NCBI GenBank assembly: GCA_933228675.1
Contig: OW121743.1
Coordinates: 97,837,998 to 97,901,997 of the forward strand
Length of the DNA stretch: 64,000 nt
Direction of reading: 5' to 3'
From: Stomorhina lunata
Lineage: Eukaryota; Arthropoda; Insecta; Diptera; Rhiniidae
Part shown: piece by piece, positions 1 through 12,900 of the stretch
Numbering within the stretch: the first letter of the stretch is position 1
How the letters are laid out: each line of letters begins with the position of its first letter
The notes under the pieces: model-generated
The model's input: only the letters and a program-made list of their open reading frames with translations
Told to the model about the DNA's origin: nothing
Database searches by the model: none
Translations under genes and position numbers: made by a program

Positions 1-765
1 TTTCTATAAAAAATTTTAGAACGAAAATTTTTTTTTAATTTTTTATTAGAAATTTTCTATAAAATGTTTTATATGAAACATTTTTTATAAAAAATTTTTT
101 ACCGAAAGTTTAATATCGAAAATTTTCTATAAAACAATTTAAATCGAAAATCTATAAAAAAATCTATAAAAAAATAAATCTATAAAAAAATTTATATTGA
201 AAATTTTCTATAAAAAAATGTATATTGAAAATTTTCTATAAAAAAATTTATATTGAAAATTTTCTATAAAAAATTTTATGTTAAACATTTTCTATAAAAA
301 AATTTTATATTGAAAATTTTCTAGAAAAAATTTTATATTGAAAATTTTCAACAAAAAATTTTATATTGATAATTTTCTGTAAAAAATTTTATGCTGAAAA
401 TTTTCTATAAAAAAATTTATATTGAAAATTTTCTATAAAAAAAACTTATATTGAAAATTTTCTATGAAAAAATTTATATTGAAAATTTCCTATAAAAAAT
501 TATATAGAAAATTTTCTAGAAAAAATTTTATGTTGAAAATTTTCAACCTAAAATTTTATATTGATAATTTTCTGTAAAAAAATTTATGTTGAAAATTTTC
601 TATAAAAAATTTTATATCGAAAATTGGTTATAAAAAATTTTGTATCGAAAATTTGTTCAAAAAAAACTTGATATTGAAAGTTTTCTACAAAAAATTTTCA
701 ATCGAAAATTTTCTTTAAAAAAATTGATTTTGAAAATTTTATAAAAAAAAAATATTTTAATTAGT
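1..765. repeat. AT-rich minisatellite array 1 (TATATTGAAAATTTTCTATA type)
   Basis: The window opens inside a degenerate tandem array with units of about 26-30 bp, each an AAAATTTT core followed by CTATAAAAAA and TTTATATTG. Copies differ by small indels and base changes. It ends near 765, just before the 5' flank of the first gene. No coding potential is seen. The true left edge lies outside the window. Confidence 0.9.
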
Positions 766-1006
766 TAAAAGTAAATTTAATTTAGTTAAAAATGTTATAT
801 TTTTCAATCTAAATAACAACAATTCTGTTAACATTTTAGATACCTGAATTACCGATTATGAATGGCAATGAATCAGTCAGTAGCGGTTAAGACGGCTTAT
901 TATAATTAATCGTATATTCAACAAAATTACATGCATCAAACAAGTTCGATTCGATCAAAAAAAAAACACACAATTACAAAAGTATTAACGATATAATTTT
1001 AACGTC
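766..1006 (+). promoter_or_regulatory. 5' flank of the four-pass membrane gene
   Basis: Non-repetitive sequence between array 1 and the first ATG. An initiator-like TCAGTC lies at 873-878, inside an overlapping TCAGTCAGTA run, with no TATA box at the matching upstream distance. A single TACCTG (CAGGTA on the other strand) lies at 841-846. This could be the promoter and 5' UTR, or the region could be an internal exon border. The evidence is weak. Confidence 0.3.
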
Positions 1007-4000
1007 ATGATTAATCCCCCTAATACGAAACACATTAAAAACAATGGCATAATGGAAACGTATGATGATAGACCGATTAGTATGTATGACAATCTAAATA
1101 ATATGACCACAAATATGAGTGCAACAACAACAACACCGGTGATAAACAGTAGCAACAACACACCTAAAATAACAAAAGCGCCAACAATGGCAAATGCAAC
1201 AAAAGTATCCACAGTAACAACAGCACCTTTGCCAGCAACAACGTCATCGATCAAAACAAATGGAGCAGCACATTCAACGCCCTTTGCAGATATTACATTT
1301 AAATTTAATGACAACAATAATGTACCGCAACAGAAATTGCAACAACAACACCATCAACCATATGAAATAAATGGCAATCGGAACTTGAATGAAATACCTC
1401 CCAATACAGGTAATAAAAATAATGCAGCTGTATATGCGACACCATATAAAACATCAGCAGCTATAAAGCCAGTAATAACTACCGCATCACCACCTCTGAA
1501 AGCCACACAGCAACAACAACAACAAGAACATTCACCTTCGATAGCTGGAACAGCAACAACAAAACCAACAACAACAACAACCATAACAAATACATTAACG
1601 TCATCACCATCATCGTTATTATTGCATACGAATGCACCACCAACAACAACAACAGCAACACCAACAGCAGCAATAAATTCAGATACATTCAATAGTTTTA
1701 ATCGACCGCTTAGTCAACATTCACAATCGGAACTAAACGATACAAGTCATAGCATTGCTGCAGTGAAAGCGGCTTTAAATGAAGCTAAATCAAAATTCTT
1801 TGGCCTAAATGGTTATGTTTCCAATCAGCACCACCAACAACAACAGCCACAAGATCAACATAATTACGACGATAGCTACGACGAGGAATCTCCCAAACAT
1901 CAATTACTGCCATCAGATAATCAACCAATTACTTATCAAACTCCACAACAGCAACATCAACAACAACAAGTACAAAAACCCCAACCAAAATATCAAAATA
2001 TACCAGAAAATAGTGCAATATTTCGTAATCAAATTGCAGCTGCCGGTGGTCCTGACTGTCCTCCTCAGTTGCCACCAAAACCAGTTGAATATCAAAATCT
2101 ACAATCAGCACAACAACAGCAACAGCAACCGACAACAAATAGAAATTTACAAACGACAAAAACCTCACCCGATCACATTAGGAAAATGCCAGATACAAAA
2201 GCATACAATCAAATATCGTTGAACGATATTGATTGTGCAGCATCACGATCACAGGTAAGGATCAAAATTTTGTTTGTAAAAGCTAAGAATGTTACAATGA
2301 AGATTAACTTAAATCATATAGTGGAGATTAACATTAACGTCTAGATTGCAATAGGGACTGTGATCGTCGTGTCTATGAAAAACTAAAATCATAATAGATC
2401 TAAATTATAGATCATAGATCTGCTATATTTACATACTTCTTAGATTAAATCGAGATTATCTGGATTGAGATCAACTACGGACATTGCCTATGCTAAAATA
2501 TCCAAGACTTTAACCAACAACAAGATTGTAATACAACCATAAAACAGATCTGTTCAAACTTTTAAATAATCTAGATCATTTTAATAATTCAATTTCTCTA
2601 AAAGCAAAATGCCTTTAAATTTCCTAGAAATCTTTAGTAAACAACAGTTGTTAGAAATGTTAATAATGGAATGTTAATTAAGTGTTACATTAATGAATGG
2701 GAGGGTTAATGAATATCAATCTTCTGGGCACCCATTAACCTTCTTTGGAGCGTCATTTCAGAATATCTGTTTTAAATATTAACATTTTAATTATAACTTT
2801 CGTAAGTCTACGATTTTGTTACTAAGTAATTCAAACTTAATTACGTATCGGTATTATAACATACAAGCTCGTGTTTTAAATTGTATTAATATGATTCGAT
2901 AAACCAAAACGAAAATATTTTTTATTATTGAACGATTATGATGACATGTTGACTTAAAATCAAAATCATAGAGCCTACTTCCGCTTTTGGAAGTATTTAA
3001 ATTTTAATAGGTAAAGTTTTTATATTCTAATTATTTAATTATATAAAAATGACCTTTAACAAAATTGAGCCATACATACATAAACACAGAAAACTGTGTT
3101 TATGTATGCAAATTGGAGTCTAATTCGATTTCGAAATACTGTGGAGTTAGGAAATGGAAAGAGTGGAACCGTTAGTTAAAGATGTGTCCCTGATGTGATT
3201 TTATTATATTACATTTTGTGCTATTAGAAAAAATATTCAATATTGTATTTAAACAACAATTTTGATATCACATTATTTAGAAAATTTATCGGTAGAAAAT
3301 TTTTTGTTGACAATTTTGGTATCATCAAAAATGTTGGCTATCCAAATTTTTACAGAGAATTATAGTTATAAAACTTTTTAAAGACAATTTTTTACAGAGA
3401 ATTATAGATATAAAATTTTTTAAAGACAATTTTTTTTATAAAAAATTTTTGCTAGTAGCAAATTTTTTAAAAACAATTTTCGATTTTAAATCTTGTATAT
3501 AAAATTTTTGTTAGACAATTTATCGAAACAAACTTTTTTATAAAAAATTTTATGATAGAAAAATTAAATATAGAAATTTTTTTTATTTTTTTTTTTAAAT
3601 AAACTTTTCGTTAACATTTTTTTATAGAATTTTGGAATAAAATTTATTATAGAAAATTTTTATAGAGAATTTCAGACATTAACATTTTTAAAGACAATTT
3701 TCGATATAAAAATTTTTGATATCAAATTCTGTTATAGAATTTTTTTGCTATCAAATTTGTTACAAAAAATTTTAAATATTCATATCAAGACAATTTTTAA
3801 TATCAAATTTTTTAAATAGAATTTTTGATTTAAAATTTTTACTTCAAAATTTTATAGAAAATATTTCGATTTCAAAATTGTATTGAAGAATTATCGATAT
3901 AAAATTTTTACAAAATAAAATTTTTAATTTCAATTTATCGATACAAACTTTTCATACAAATAGAAAAATTTTAAAAATATATATTTTTTTTAAACTCATT

Positions 4001-7000
4001 AAGAGAATTTTAATTTTAAAGAAAATTTTAAATATTTTCAATATCAAATCTTTTTTTGCACAATTTTTTTAGCTATCAAATTTTTTATAGAAAATTTTAA
4101 GACAATTTTTTAAATGGAATTTTCGATGTAAAATTTTAGTATTTCAATATTCAAATTTTTAGATTTTTTTTCATAGAAAAAAAAAAGCGAAACATTTTTT
4201 TAAAAAAACTTGTTTAGAGAATTTTATTTTTAAACAAAATTTTAAATATTTTTGACATCATAATTTTTCTAAAAAAAACTTTTGATATATACATTTTTAT
4301 AGAAAATTTAAAATATCAACATTAGGAAAATTTTTGCTAACAAATTTTTTAAATGGAATTTTCGATTTAAAATCTTTAATTCAAAAATTTTGACATAAAA
4401 TTTAAATACTTCAATATTTAAAGAAAATTTAAAGAAAATATTTCGATTTTAAATTCTTATAGAAAAATTATCGATATACATAAAATTGTTTGCTTTAAAT
4501 TTATCGATATAAACTTTTCATACAAAATTTTATGAAAAAAAATGTTTAAACAAAAATTTTTTAGAGAATTTAAATTTAAAAAATTTTTCAAATATTTTCG
4601 ATATCAAATTTTTTCTAATAAATTTTTGAAATCAAATCTTTCAAATGAACTTTACGATTTAAAACTTTTAATTCAGAATTTTCGATATAAAATTTTAGTA
4701 TTTCGATATTCAAACTTTTATAAAAAAATATTTCGATTTAAAATTTTTATAGAGAATTGTTTAGAGAATTTTAATTTAAAAACAAATTTTAAATATTTTT
4801 GACATCAAATTTTTTCTAAAAAAAATTTTTGACATCAAATTTTTTATAGAAAATTTAAAATATCAATATCAAGAAAATGTTTGCTATCAAATTTTTAAAA
4901 TGGAATTTTTAATTCAAATATTTTATGTAAAATTTTAATACTTCAATAATTACATTTTTAAAGAAAATATTTCGATTTCAATTCTTATAGAAAAATCGAT
5001 ATAGAAAAATTATCGATGTTTGCTTTAAATTTATCAATATAAACTTTTCATACAAAATTTTGTGAAAGAAAATTTTTAAACAAAAATTTTTTAGAAAATT
5101 TAAATTTAAAAAAATTTTCAAATATTTTCGGTAACAAATTTTTCTAATAAATTTTTGAAATCAAATCTTTCAAATGGAATTAACGATTTAAAACATTTAA
5201 TTCAGAATTTTCGATATAAAATTTTAGTATTTCAATATTCAAATTTATATAAAAAATATTTCGATTTGAAATTTTTATAGAAAGTTATTTTTTTTTTCAA
5301 AAAACTTTTTTATAGAATTTTAATTAAAAAAAAATTAAAATATTTTCGATATCAAATTTTTTACAGAATTTGTTTGCCATCTTTTATAGAAAATTTTAAA
5401 TATCTATATCTAGACAATTTTCGATATGAAATTATTAATTGAATTTTTCGATTTAATTCAACATTTTTGATGTCAAATATTTTAAGATTGAAATTTTTAT
5501 AACAAATATTTAGATTTCAAATTTTTATAGAAAAATTATGGATATAAAATTTTTCAAAACAAAATTTTTGATTTAATTTTATATAAACTTTTTATACAAA
5601 ATTTTATGATAGAAAAATTTAACACAGAAAATTTTCGGATATATTTTTTTATACGAATTTTTCATTAAAATGTTGGTATCAATATTATTATAGCAAATTT
5701 TCGCAGTCGAATTTTTAATAGACATTTAACAAAAAAAAACTTTATAGAGAATTTTAGTTGTCAAATTTTTTAATGGCAATTTTCAAAATCATGTTTTTCT
5801 AAAAAAATTTTCAAATTTTTCAAAGAAAATTAAATATCAAATTTTTTAAGACAAATTTCGATATCAAATATTTTAAGATAACTTTCAATATCAAATTTTT
5901 ATACAAAATTTTTCTTTATCAATTTTTATTCAAAATACAATTTTTGGTATAAATTTATCAATATAAATTATTTTATACAAAATTTTATAATAGAAAATTT
6001 TCTGATATAATTTTTTTAAACAAATTTTTCGCTAAAACTTTTTTATAGAAAATTTTAGTATTAAACTTATTATAGAAAATTTTGTATCAAAAATTTTTGC
6101 TATACAATTTTTTATAGAAAAGAAAAAATCAAATTATAGAAAAATCAAATTTTTTAAAGACGATTTTCGATTAAAATTTTTTATAGACAGTTTTCGATAT
6201 CTAATTTTTCTACCAAAAATTTTTTGATTTCAAATTTTTAATGAAATATTATCGATATACGAAAAATATAAACATATAACGAAATCTTTACAAAAATTTC
6301 CAAACTTAATTTAAAGTTTTCAACTCTGAATTTAGGAAGCACTGGTCCATGAAGATTTTTCCTAAAACCACATGTGTATATCATTATATGCGTTTCTTAA
6401 AATTTCTCAAAAATTTTCCAATTTCTATTCTGAAATTCTAGTTTATGATTTAGGAAGCCAATATGAATATCATGTTCCCCTTAGGTCATATTGATTAAAA
6501 TGATTTAAAGTTCCCACATATGTCTTTGAAATTTTTCCCAAAATATCGAAAATTCCGGAATCTCACATCATATAAAAGGAAGACTATGATGCATGCCACC
6601 TTCATTTAAACAATTTCTATGAAAATATATAACATGACATAATTATCTTTATCTTTGCAGACCGTCTACATGGCGACAACAGTACCACAAAATATTAAAG
6701 GAAATAAAATCGCTGGACGACATACACCCACACGAAGTAGTTTAAGACACAGTCGAATGTTGGTGGTTAATAATAAAAATTATGAAGGTAAAATTAAATT
6801 AAAAAAAATCAATATTCATGTAATTCACCACATCTCTCTTGCAGAAGTACAACATCCCAATCCCATGGGTTTTCAACAGCCAAACCTTGCCCGTTGGTTA
6901 TTAATCTTACAAATTATAATTGGTATTTTATTGCTAAGTTTATCGATATGGATATTTTTCCTGACACCAAATACACCAATACAAGATAATCCCTATTGGT

Positions 7001-9185
7001 GCGGTTTAGTGGTGAGTAATGAAGTCGATAAGGTGTTTAACTTCCGACTATGACCGCTTAGTATACGATTAAAGGAAAGACTAACAGGTCTTCCGTAATA
7101 TATTACCAATTTGTATAGTCAAATTTTAAATACATCAACCATAATAAGAAGGATCAAGATATTTGCCCATAACTCAAAACTTTTTTTATTAATTCATTTG
7201 CAGCTGCTAATTACGGGAACTATAGGTTTAATTGTGATACGTTATCATAGAATCAAACGTGCTAAAACCCGAGAGCATTGCTTTATGTTCTTGCGTATGG
7301 ATTCCTATGTACTTTCTTTGCTCTCCGTCTTGATGTGTTGTGTGGCCTTGATATTTGCCGCCATACACTTTTGTCGCCTCACGGCAGCGGATACAAAATG
7401 TAAAAGTATGCATCTTTTAGTGGAACATGGTTCCTGTGTTTGCACCTTCAATGTTCCGCCCCGGACAAACACAACAGAACCGTTGTTAAACGAATCAACG
7501 ACCTTTGACGAGGAGGAATCGAATGATATAATCGATAATAGCTATAATGTGGAGTATAGGTAAGTTTAAATATACATATAAACTCCTTTAAGAACAAGGG
7601 TATTCAAAATAAATTTATATCGAAAATATAGAAAATTTGTTTGTAGAAAAATTTTTTATAACGAAAAAATTTTCAATAGAAAAATTTTTTGTAACGAAAA
7701 ATTTTCAATAGAAAAATTTTTTATAACGAAAAATTTTCTATAGAAAAATTTTTTATAACGAAAAATTTTCTATAGAAACATTTTTTATAACGAAAAATTT
7801 TTTGTAACGAAAAATTTTCTATAGAAAAATTTTTTGTAACGAAAAATTTTCTATAGAAAAATTTTGTATAACGAAAAATTTTCTATAGAAAAATTTTTTA
7901 TAACGAAAAATTTTCAATAGAAAAATTTTTTATAACGAAAAATTTTCAATAGAAACATTTTTATAACAAAAAATTTTCTATAGAAAGATTTTTTATAACG
8001 AAAAACTTTCTATAGAAACATTTTTTATAACAAAAAATTTTCTTTAGAAAGATTTTTTATAACGAAAAATTTTTTATAGAAAAATTTTTTATAACGAAAA
8101 ATTTTCTATAGAAAAATTTTGTATAACGAGAAATTTTCTATAGAAAAATTTTTTATAACGAAAAATTTTCTATAGAAAAAATTTTTTATAACGAAAAATT
8201 TTTATAGAAATATTTTTTATAACGAAACATTTTCTAAAGAAAAAATTTTTATAACGAAAAATTTTTTATAACGAAAAATTTTTTATAGAACAATTTTTTA
8301 TAACGAAAAATTTTCTAAAGAAAAATTTTTTATAACTAAAAATTTTCTATAGAAAAATTTTTTTATAACGAAAAATATTCTATAGAAAAATTTTTTATGA
8401 CGAAAAATTTTCTATAGAAAAAATTTTTTGTAACGAAAAATTTTCTATAGAAAAATTTTTTATAAGAAAAAATTTTCTATAGAAAAATTTTTTATAACGA
8501 AAAACTTTCTATGGAAAAATTTTTTATACCGCAAAATTTTCTATAGAATTTTTTTTTGGACAAAAATTTAAAAAAAAAAATTATAACGTAAAATTTTCTA
8601 TAGAAAAATTGTATGTAACGACAAATAACGAAAAATGTTCTATAAAAAAATTTTTATAACAAAAATTTTCTATAGAAAAATTTTTTATAGAAAAATTTTT
8701 TATTACGAAACATTTTTTATAGACAATTTTTTTGTAGAAAAATTTTTCGATATAAAAAAATTTTCTAAATGTTTCTGACGAAAAATTTTCTTATTTTCTA
8801 TAGAAAATTTGTTTATAACGAACAATTTTCTATAAAAAAAAAATTATATTACGAAAAATATTCTATAGAAACATTTTTTGTAAAGAAAAATTTTCTGTAG
8901 AAAAATTTCTTATAACGAAAAATTTTCTATACTATACCACATTACCAGCCTTTGCTTCTTTAGACAAATTTTTATTGAAAATTTTTTATAATTTAAATAT
9001 TTCTTTTTTATTTCAGAGACCTAAGTTGCCAAGAAGTTACCGGACCTTGGACCTCGATATTGGGTCTGTCATTTATATTAAATTCCCTGGGATTTGTAAT
9101 ATCCCTAGTGTATATTATTTTATTAGCCTGTTGTCGAAGGGCTTCGAAACATACATATACAACCGTCCGTACAAGTACCTTTTAA
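1007..9185 (+). CDS. four-pass membrane protein with long Gln-rich N-terminal region (five exons)
   Basis: Inferred exons are 1007-2254, 6661-6787, 6845-7011, 7204-7559 and 9017-9185. All join in frame at GT-AG sites and give 688 residues. Residues 1 to about 480 are polar and rich in Gln, Thr, Asn and Pro, with CAA/CAG runs. They include PPQLPPKP (SH3-type) and several YQN/YDN tyrosine motifs. Four membrane helices follow. TM1 (LARWLLILQIII...) is in exon 3. TM2 spans the exon 3/4 junction. TM3 (SYVLSLLSVLMCCV) is in exon 4. TM4 (WTSILGLSFILNSLG) is in exon 5. The loop between TM3 and TM4 has several Cys and N-glycosylation sequons and is probably extracellular; the tail is short. The topology (long cytosolic N terminus, four C-terminal helices) is that of fly Sanpodo, a Numb-binding Notch regulator, but I see no NPAF motif, so I do not name it. 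The start may instead be the ATG at 1055, residue 17. Introns 1 and 4 are filled with minisatellite. Confidence 0.75.
2255..3280. other. intron 1, non-array part
   Basis: This is the first kilobase of the 4.4 kb intron 1, starting at the GTAAGG donor. It is unique-looking AT-rich sequence without a supported ORF. Apart from the short hairpin at 3075-3108 I see nothing definite. Confidence 0.5.
3075..3108. repeat. perfect 15-bp inverted repeat with 4-nt loop
   Basis: The arm CATACATAAACACAG (3075-3089), the loop AAAA and the exact reverse complement (3094-3108) form a 34 bp perfect hairpin within intron 1 of the membrane-protein gene. It is too short for a pre-miRNA. Its function is unknown. 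Confidence 0.85.
3280..6290. repeat. AT-rich degenerate array 2 (intron 1)
   Basis: About 3 kb of irregular AAATTTT, TTTCGATAT and AAAATTT words with imperfect periodicity. Longer segments recur: blocks around 4540-4640 and 5080-5170 are nearly the same, as are 4300-4500 and 4850-5050, so roughly 540 bp blocks were duplicated. It is an older, more decayed member of the same repeat class as array 1. The ORFs in it are spurious. Confidence 0.8.
7615..8935. repeat. AT-rich minisatellite array 3 (TATAACGAAAAATTTTC type, intron 4)
   Basis: About 40 fairly homogeneous units of about 31-33 bp, each GAAAAATTTTTTATAAC followed by GAAAAATTTTCTATA. The array fills intron 4 of the membrane-protein gene, between the donor at 7560 and the acceptor at 9016. 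The TATAACG word marks this array and is almost absent from the others. Confidence 0.92.
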
Positions 9186-9282
9186 GCTTTTAAGTATTTA
9201 TTAATTTAATTAAAATTTATGGACACAAACAATAGCCGTGTTCACGTAATTTAACAAAACTAAACAATCGAGATCGATATTA

Positions 9283-9288
9283 AATAAA
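9283..9288 (+). terminator. poly(A) signal AATAAA, four-pass membrane gene
   Basis: AATAAA lies 98 bp after the stop codon at 9183-9185. It is the first canonical signal in the 3' flank. The space from 9186 to 9910 between the two convergent stop codons is AT-rich and contains only the presumed 3' UTRs. A TTTATT (AATAAA on the minus strand) at 9649-9654 could serve the opposite gene. Confidence 0.5.
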
Positions 9289-9910
9289 AATCCTTTAAAA
9301 TTATTTGTATTAAAAATTTAGTTTGAAATTTTTTCACCAAAAAAACCTTCTTAAGTTGTTTTGTTAAATTACCTAAACACACCTAATATTAAAAATTAGT
9401 TTTAAAAAATCATATTGAATTTAATTGAATTGAATTGCATATATATTATATATAAATATTTATATTTCGTTTTTTAATGGTGTTTTAAAATTAAGTTTTA
9501 CTTTAGTACTTAATAAAAATTTTTAAAAAAACTTTAACAATAAAAAATATTATTTTAATAAAAATTGGATACGTTTCAATTCTTTTAATAAAAAGTCTTT
9601 TCTTTTTTGTGTGATTAGTTATAAAAAAAAATCTTATAATAAATTTGATTTATTTATGAAAATTTTGTGCTATTTACAAAATGATTTTGATTTTAAGTTC
9701 CAGACTTCGGCTAATTTTAATTCAATCCATATTCATACAGATTTTGAACACCTTAAATTTTTAAACAAATGCTTTTAAAAACATTATGAAATGTTCTGTT
9801 TTTTTTTTATAAAAAAACTTAATTTTACTTATGTTTAATACCTTCAAAAATGACATATGACGTGTTTATAAATAATAATTAAAATTGTTTAGGTTTTGGA
9901 TATTTTAAAC

Positions 9911-12900
9911 TTATTTCATAATAATTTCTGCTGGTGGTAAAATACTATCACCGAATAAACAATACCATATGCTGGAATACCAAATTGTGCGATCAACCCA
10001 TTCGCAACCCGCCAAGACATGTCCTATATAGGGTGAATCTCGAGATCTGAAATTTTTGAAAAAGAATATTGAAAAGAAAGAAAATTTGTTATAAATATTT
10101 TTTTCAAAAATTTTGGGACCTCAAACATTTAATTAAAAAGTTTTATTGTAGTGTATTGCACTAAGATCCAAATTTAATACAATTATTTATTATTGTTTTT
10201 ATCAAAAAACTATTTATAACAATAGAGAAATTTATATCGAATTTTTTATGAAAAAGTTTTTAATTCTGATCACTTTATGATAATAAAGTGAAATTTTACT
10301 TAAAATTTTCATATACATAGTGAAATTTTGATCAACATTTTCAAATAGAGAAACTCGGCTCAAAATAATCATATTTCGATCAAAATTATAATAAATTAAA
10401 AATTTTAATAAAATTTTGATCAATATTTATAAATGGTGAAATTTTAATTCATATGTTCGTGTAGTGAAATTTAGATCGAAATTCTGCTCAAAATTATCAT
10501 TTACTAAATTTTTTAACCAATATTTTCAGAATTTTCAAAAATTAAATTTTTGATCAAAATTTTCATTAAGTAAAATTTTGATCAAAATTTTCATAATGTA
10601 AATTTTTGATCAAAATTTTCATCAAGTAAAATTTTAATCAAAGATTTCATAAAGTAAAATTTTGATCAAAATTTTCATAAAGTAAATTTTTGATCAAAAT
10701 TTTCATAAAGTCACATTTTGATCAAAACTTTCATCAAGTAAACTTTTGGTTAAAATTTTCATAAAGTAAAATTTTGATAAAAATTTTTATAAAGTTAAAT
10801 TTTGTTAAAATTTTTTATAAAGTAAAATTTTGATCAAAAAGTATTATTTTGATTAAAATTTTCATAAAGTAAAATATTTAACAAATTTCATAAAGAAAAA
10901 TTTTTAACAAAGTTTCAATAACGTAACATTTTGATCAAAATTTTTAATCAAGATTTTCATAAAGTAAAATTTTGATAAAAATTTTCATAAAGTAAAATTT
11001 GAATCAAAATTTTCACAAAGCAAAATTTTGACAAAAAATTTCATAAAGTAAACTTTTGATTAAAATTTTCATCAAGTAAAGTTTTGATCAAAACAAATTT
11101 TCATAAAGTAAAATTTTGATCAAAATTTTCATAGAGTTAAATATTGTTCAAAGTTTTCATAGTTTTCATTTGATCAAAATTTTCATCAAGTAAAATTGTG
11201 GTCAAAACTTTCATAAAGTAAAATTTTAATCAATTTTTTTTTCAAAGTTTTCATAAAGTAAAATTTTGATTAAAATTTTCATAGAGTTAAATTTTGATCA
11301 AAATTTTCATAAAGTAAAAATTTGATCAAAACTACCACAAAGTAAAATTTTGATCAAAATGTTCATAAAATAAAATTTTGATCAAAAATGTTTTAAACTA
11401 AAATTTTGAACAAAATGTTAACCAGTAAAATTTTGATCAAAATTTTCATAAAGTGAAATTTTTATCAAAACTTTCATATAGTGAAATTTTGATCAATGTT
11501 TTCATGTTATATCGATTTTATTTTCTATAAAAAATGTTCTTCAAAATCTTACCTCAAAATCTGCGTTTTTGTCTTCTCCACAAACGTGATGGCCCAACTC
11601 CACGGAAAATCACGCTTCTTCTCACAACCCAAATACGCCGTCGTATTATGTAAAAATATCTCCCTGACTATAGTACTCTTATCATTTTTATCCTTTTTCG
11701 ATATAACAATTTTACCATCCCTAAGCTCACACTGATAGGCCTTAAAAGATTTCGTCTTGTTATCGGCAAATTTCAATTCCTTTCCGGGAGTTACAGTGGC
11801 TAGATTTTTGACGGCTCTTTGTACCTCATTGAGTATTTCTAGGGGTTTTACAACCAAAACATTATTCTTACGATCATCTTCGGGCCAGTACGACCAATTC
11901 AGAACAACATCAAAGATTTTAGAGTCATGATGTAGAGGGCGCTCTAGAGTGCCATTAAGTATAACTTCATGTAAAGTAACTTGGTGGGTGGAGAGTTTCA
12001 TTTTGGGCGCCAGTTCCTGGCAAACTTCATAGGCTGTTTTAGTGGGTGAGATGGTGACATTTACTTGAGATTTTTCCTGAAATTGAGATTTTTTAGATTA
12101 TGATTTTTTTAAAGAATACAAAATATTTCTCGTACCTCTGTGGTATTTTCTGGATTTGGATTAAGTGTAATCCATACCTTTAAGTCTCCCGATTTCTTAA
12201 CAGTATCCGATAAAGTTTCTGCAGCGGCATAGTATTTCTGCAAACACATTAACATTTCCTGTTCCTTTTTCTGAAATTATAAAATGAAGTTTAAAAGTGT
12301 TCCTCGAATTTATGTAAATCTCTTGACTTACAATTTCATCTGCTGACAGAGGGAATAAATTCTTGTACAAATTTATCAAATCACACAAGACATCGGCCTC
12401 TTTTTGAGAATACACCATTTCTTCTGTCTGATGACCCTGCATTAGCGTCGGTCCCCAGATCATGGTTAAATTTTGAATACTCATTTTATTTTTCGTCTTC
12501 TGTGAACTAATAAATGCTAAATGCCCTACAATCTTTTTGAGGGTTTCACGTTCTATCACACTTAAACGTGCCAATAGTTCCTTATATAAAGTTATTTTTT
12601 CAGTCGCCGATGATAATTCTGAAACGCATATAAAACTTTCCGATAATTTACCCATTAATCTTTCGGGTAAATCTCTCATGAATCTTTTCAAAACATTGGC
12701 CACATCATGTTCATTGTATTCATTGCGTGTAATCTCCACATTAAAGGCGTCAGCCCGGAAGGCTGACATAAGTTTGAGTATAGAATTTTCAGAACCGGAT
12801 TTGCGGTATATACCTTCCGACATGGAACCGTGTATGTAAACGAAATTTATGCATTTGTCAACAATAACGGGTACATTGAATTTCGTTAGCTGTTGATCGC

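Noticed and set aside
1354..1692. Minus-strand ORF of Val/Leu/Cys runs opposite exon 1
   Set aside because: Antisense shadow of CAA/ACA codon runs in the Gln/Thr-rich exon.
4542..4802. 86-codon Phe/Lys-rich ORF
   Set aside because: Lies wholly inside degenerate array 2; composition follows AAATTTT words.
7615..8935. CRISPR-like array
   Set aside because: Short regular repeats, but with no distinct spacers, in an intron of a eukaryotic gene; it is a minisatellite.
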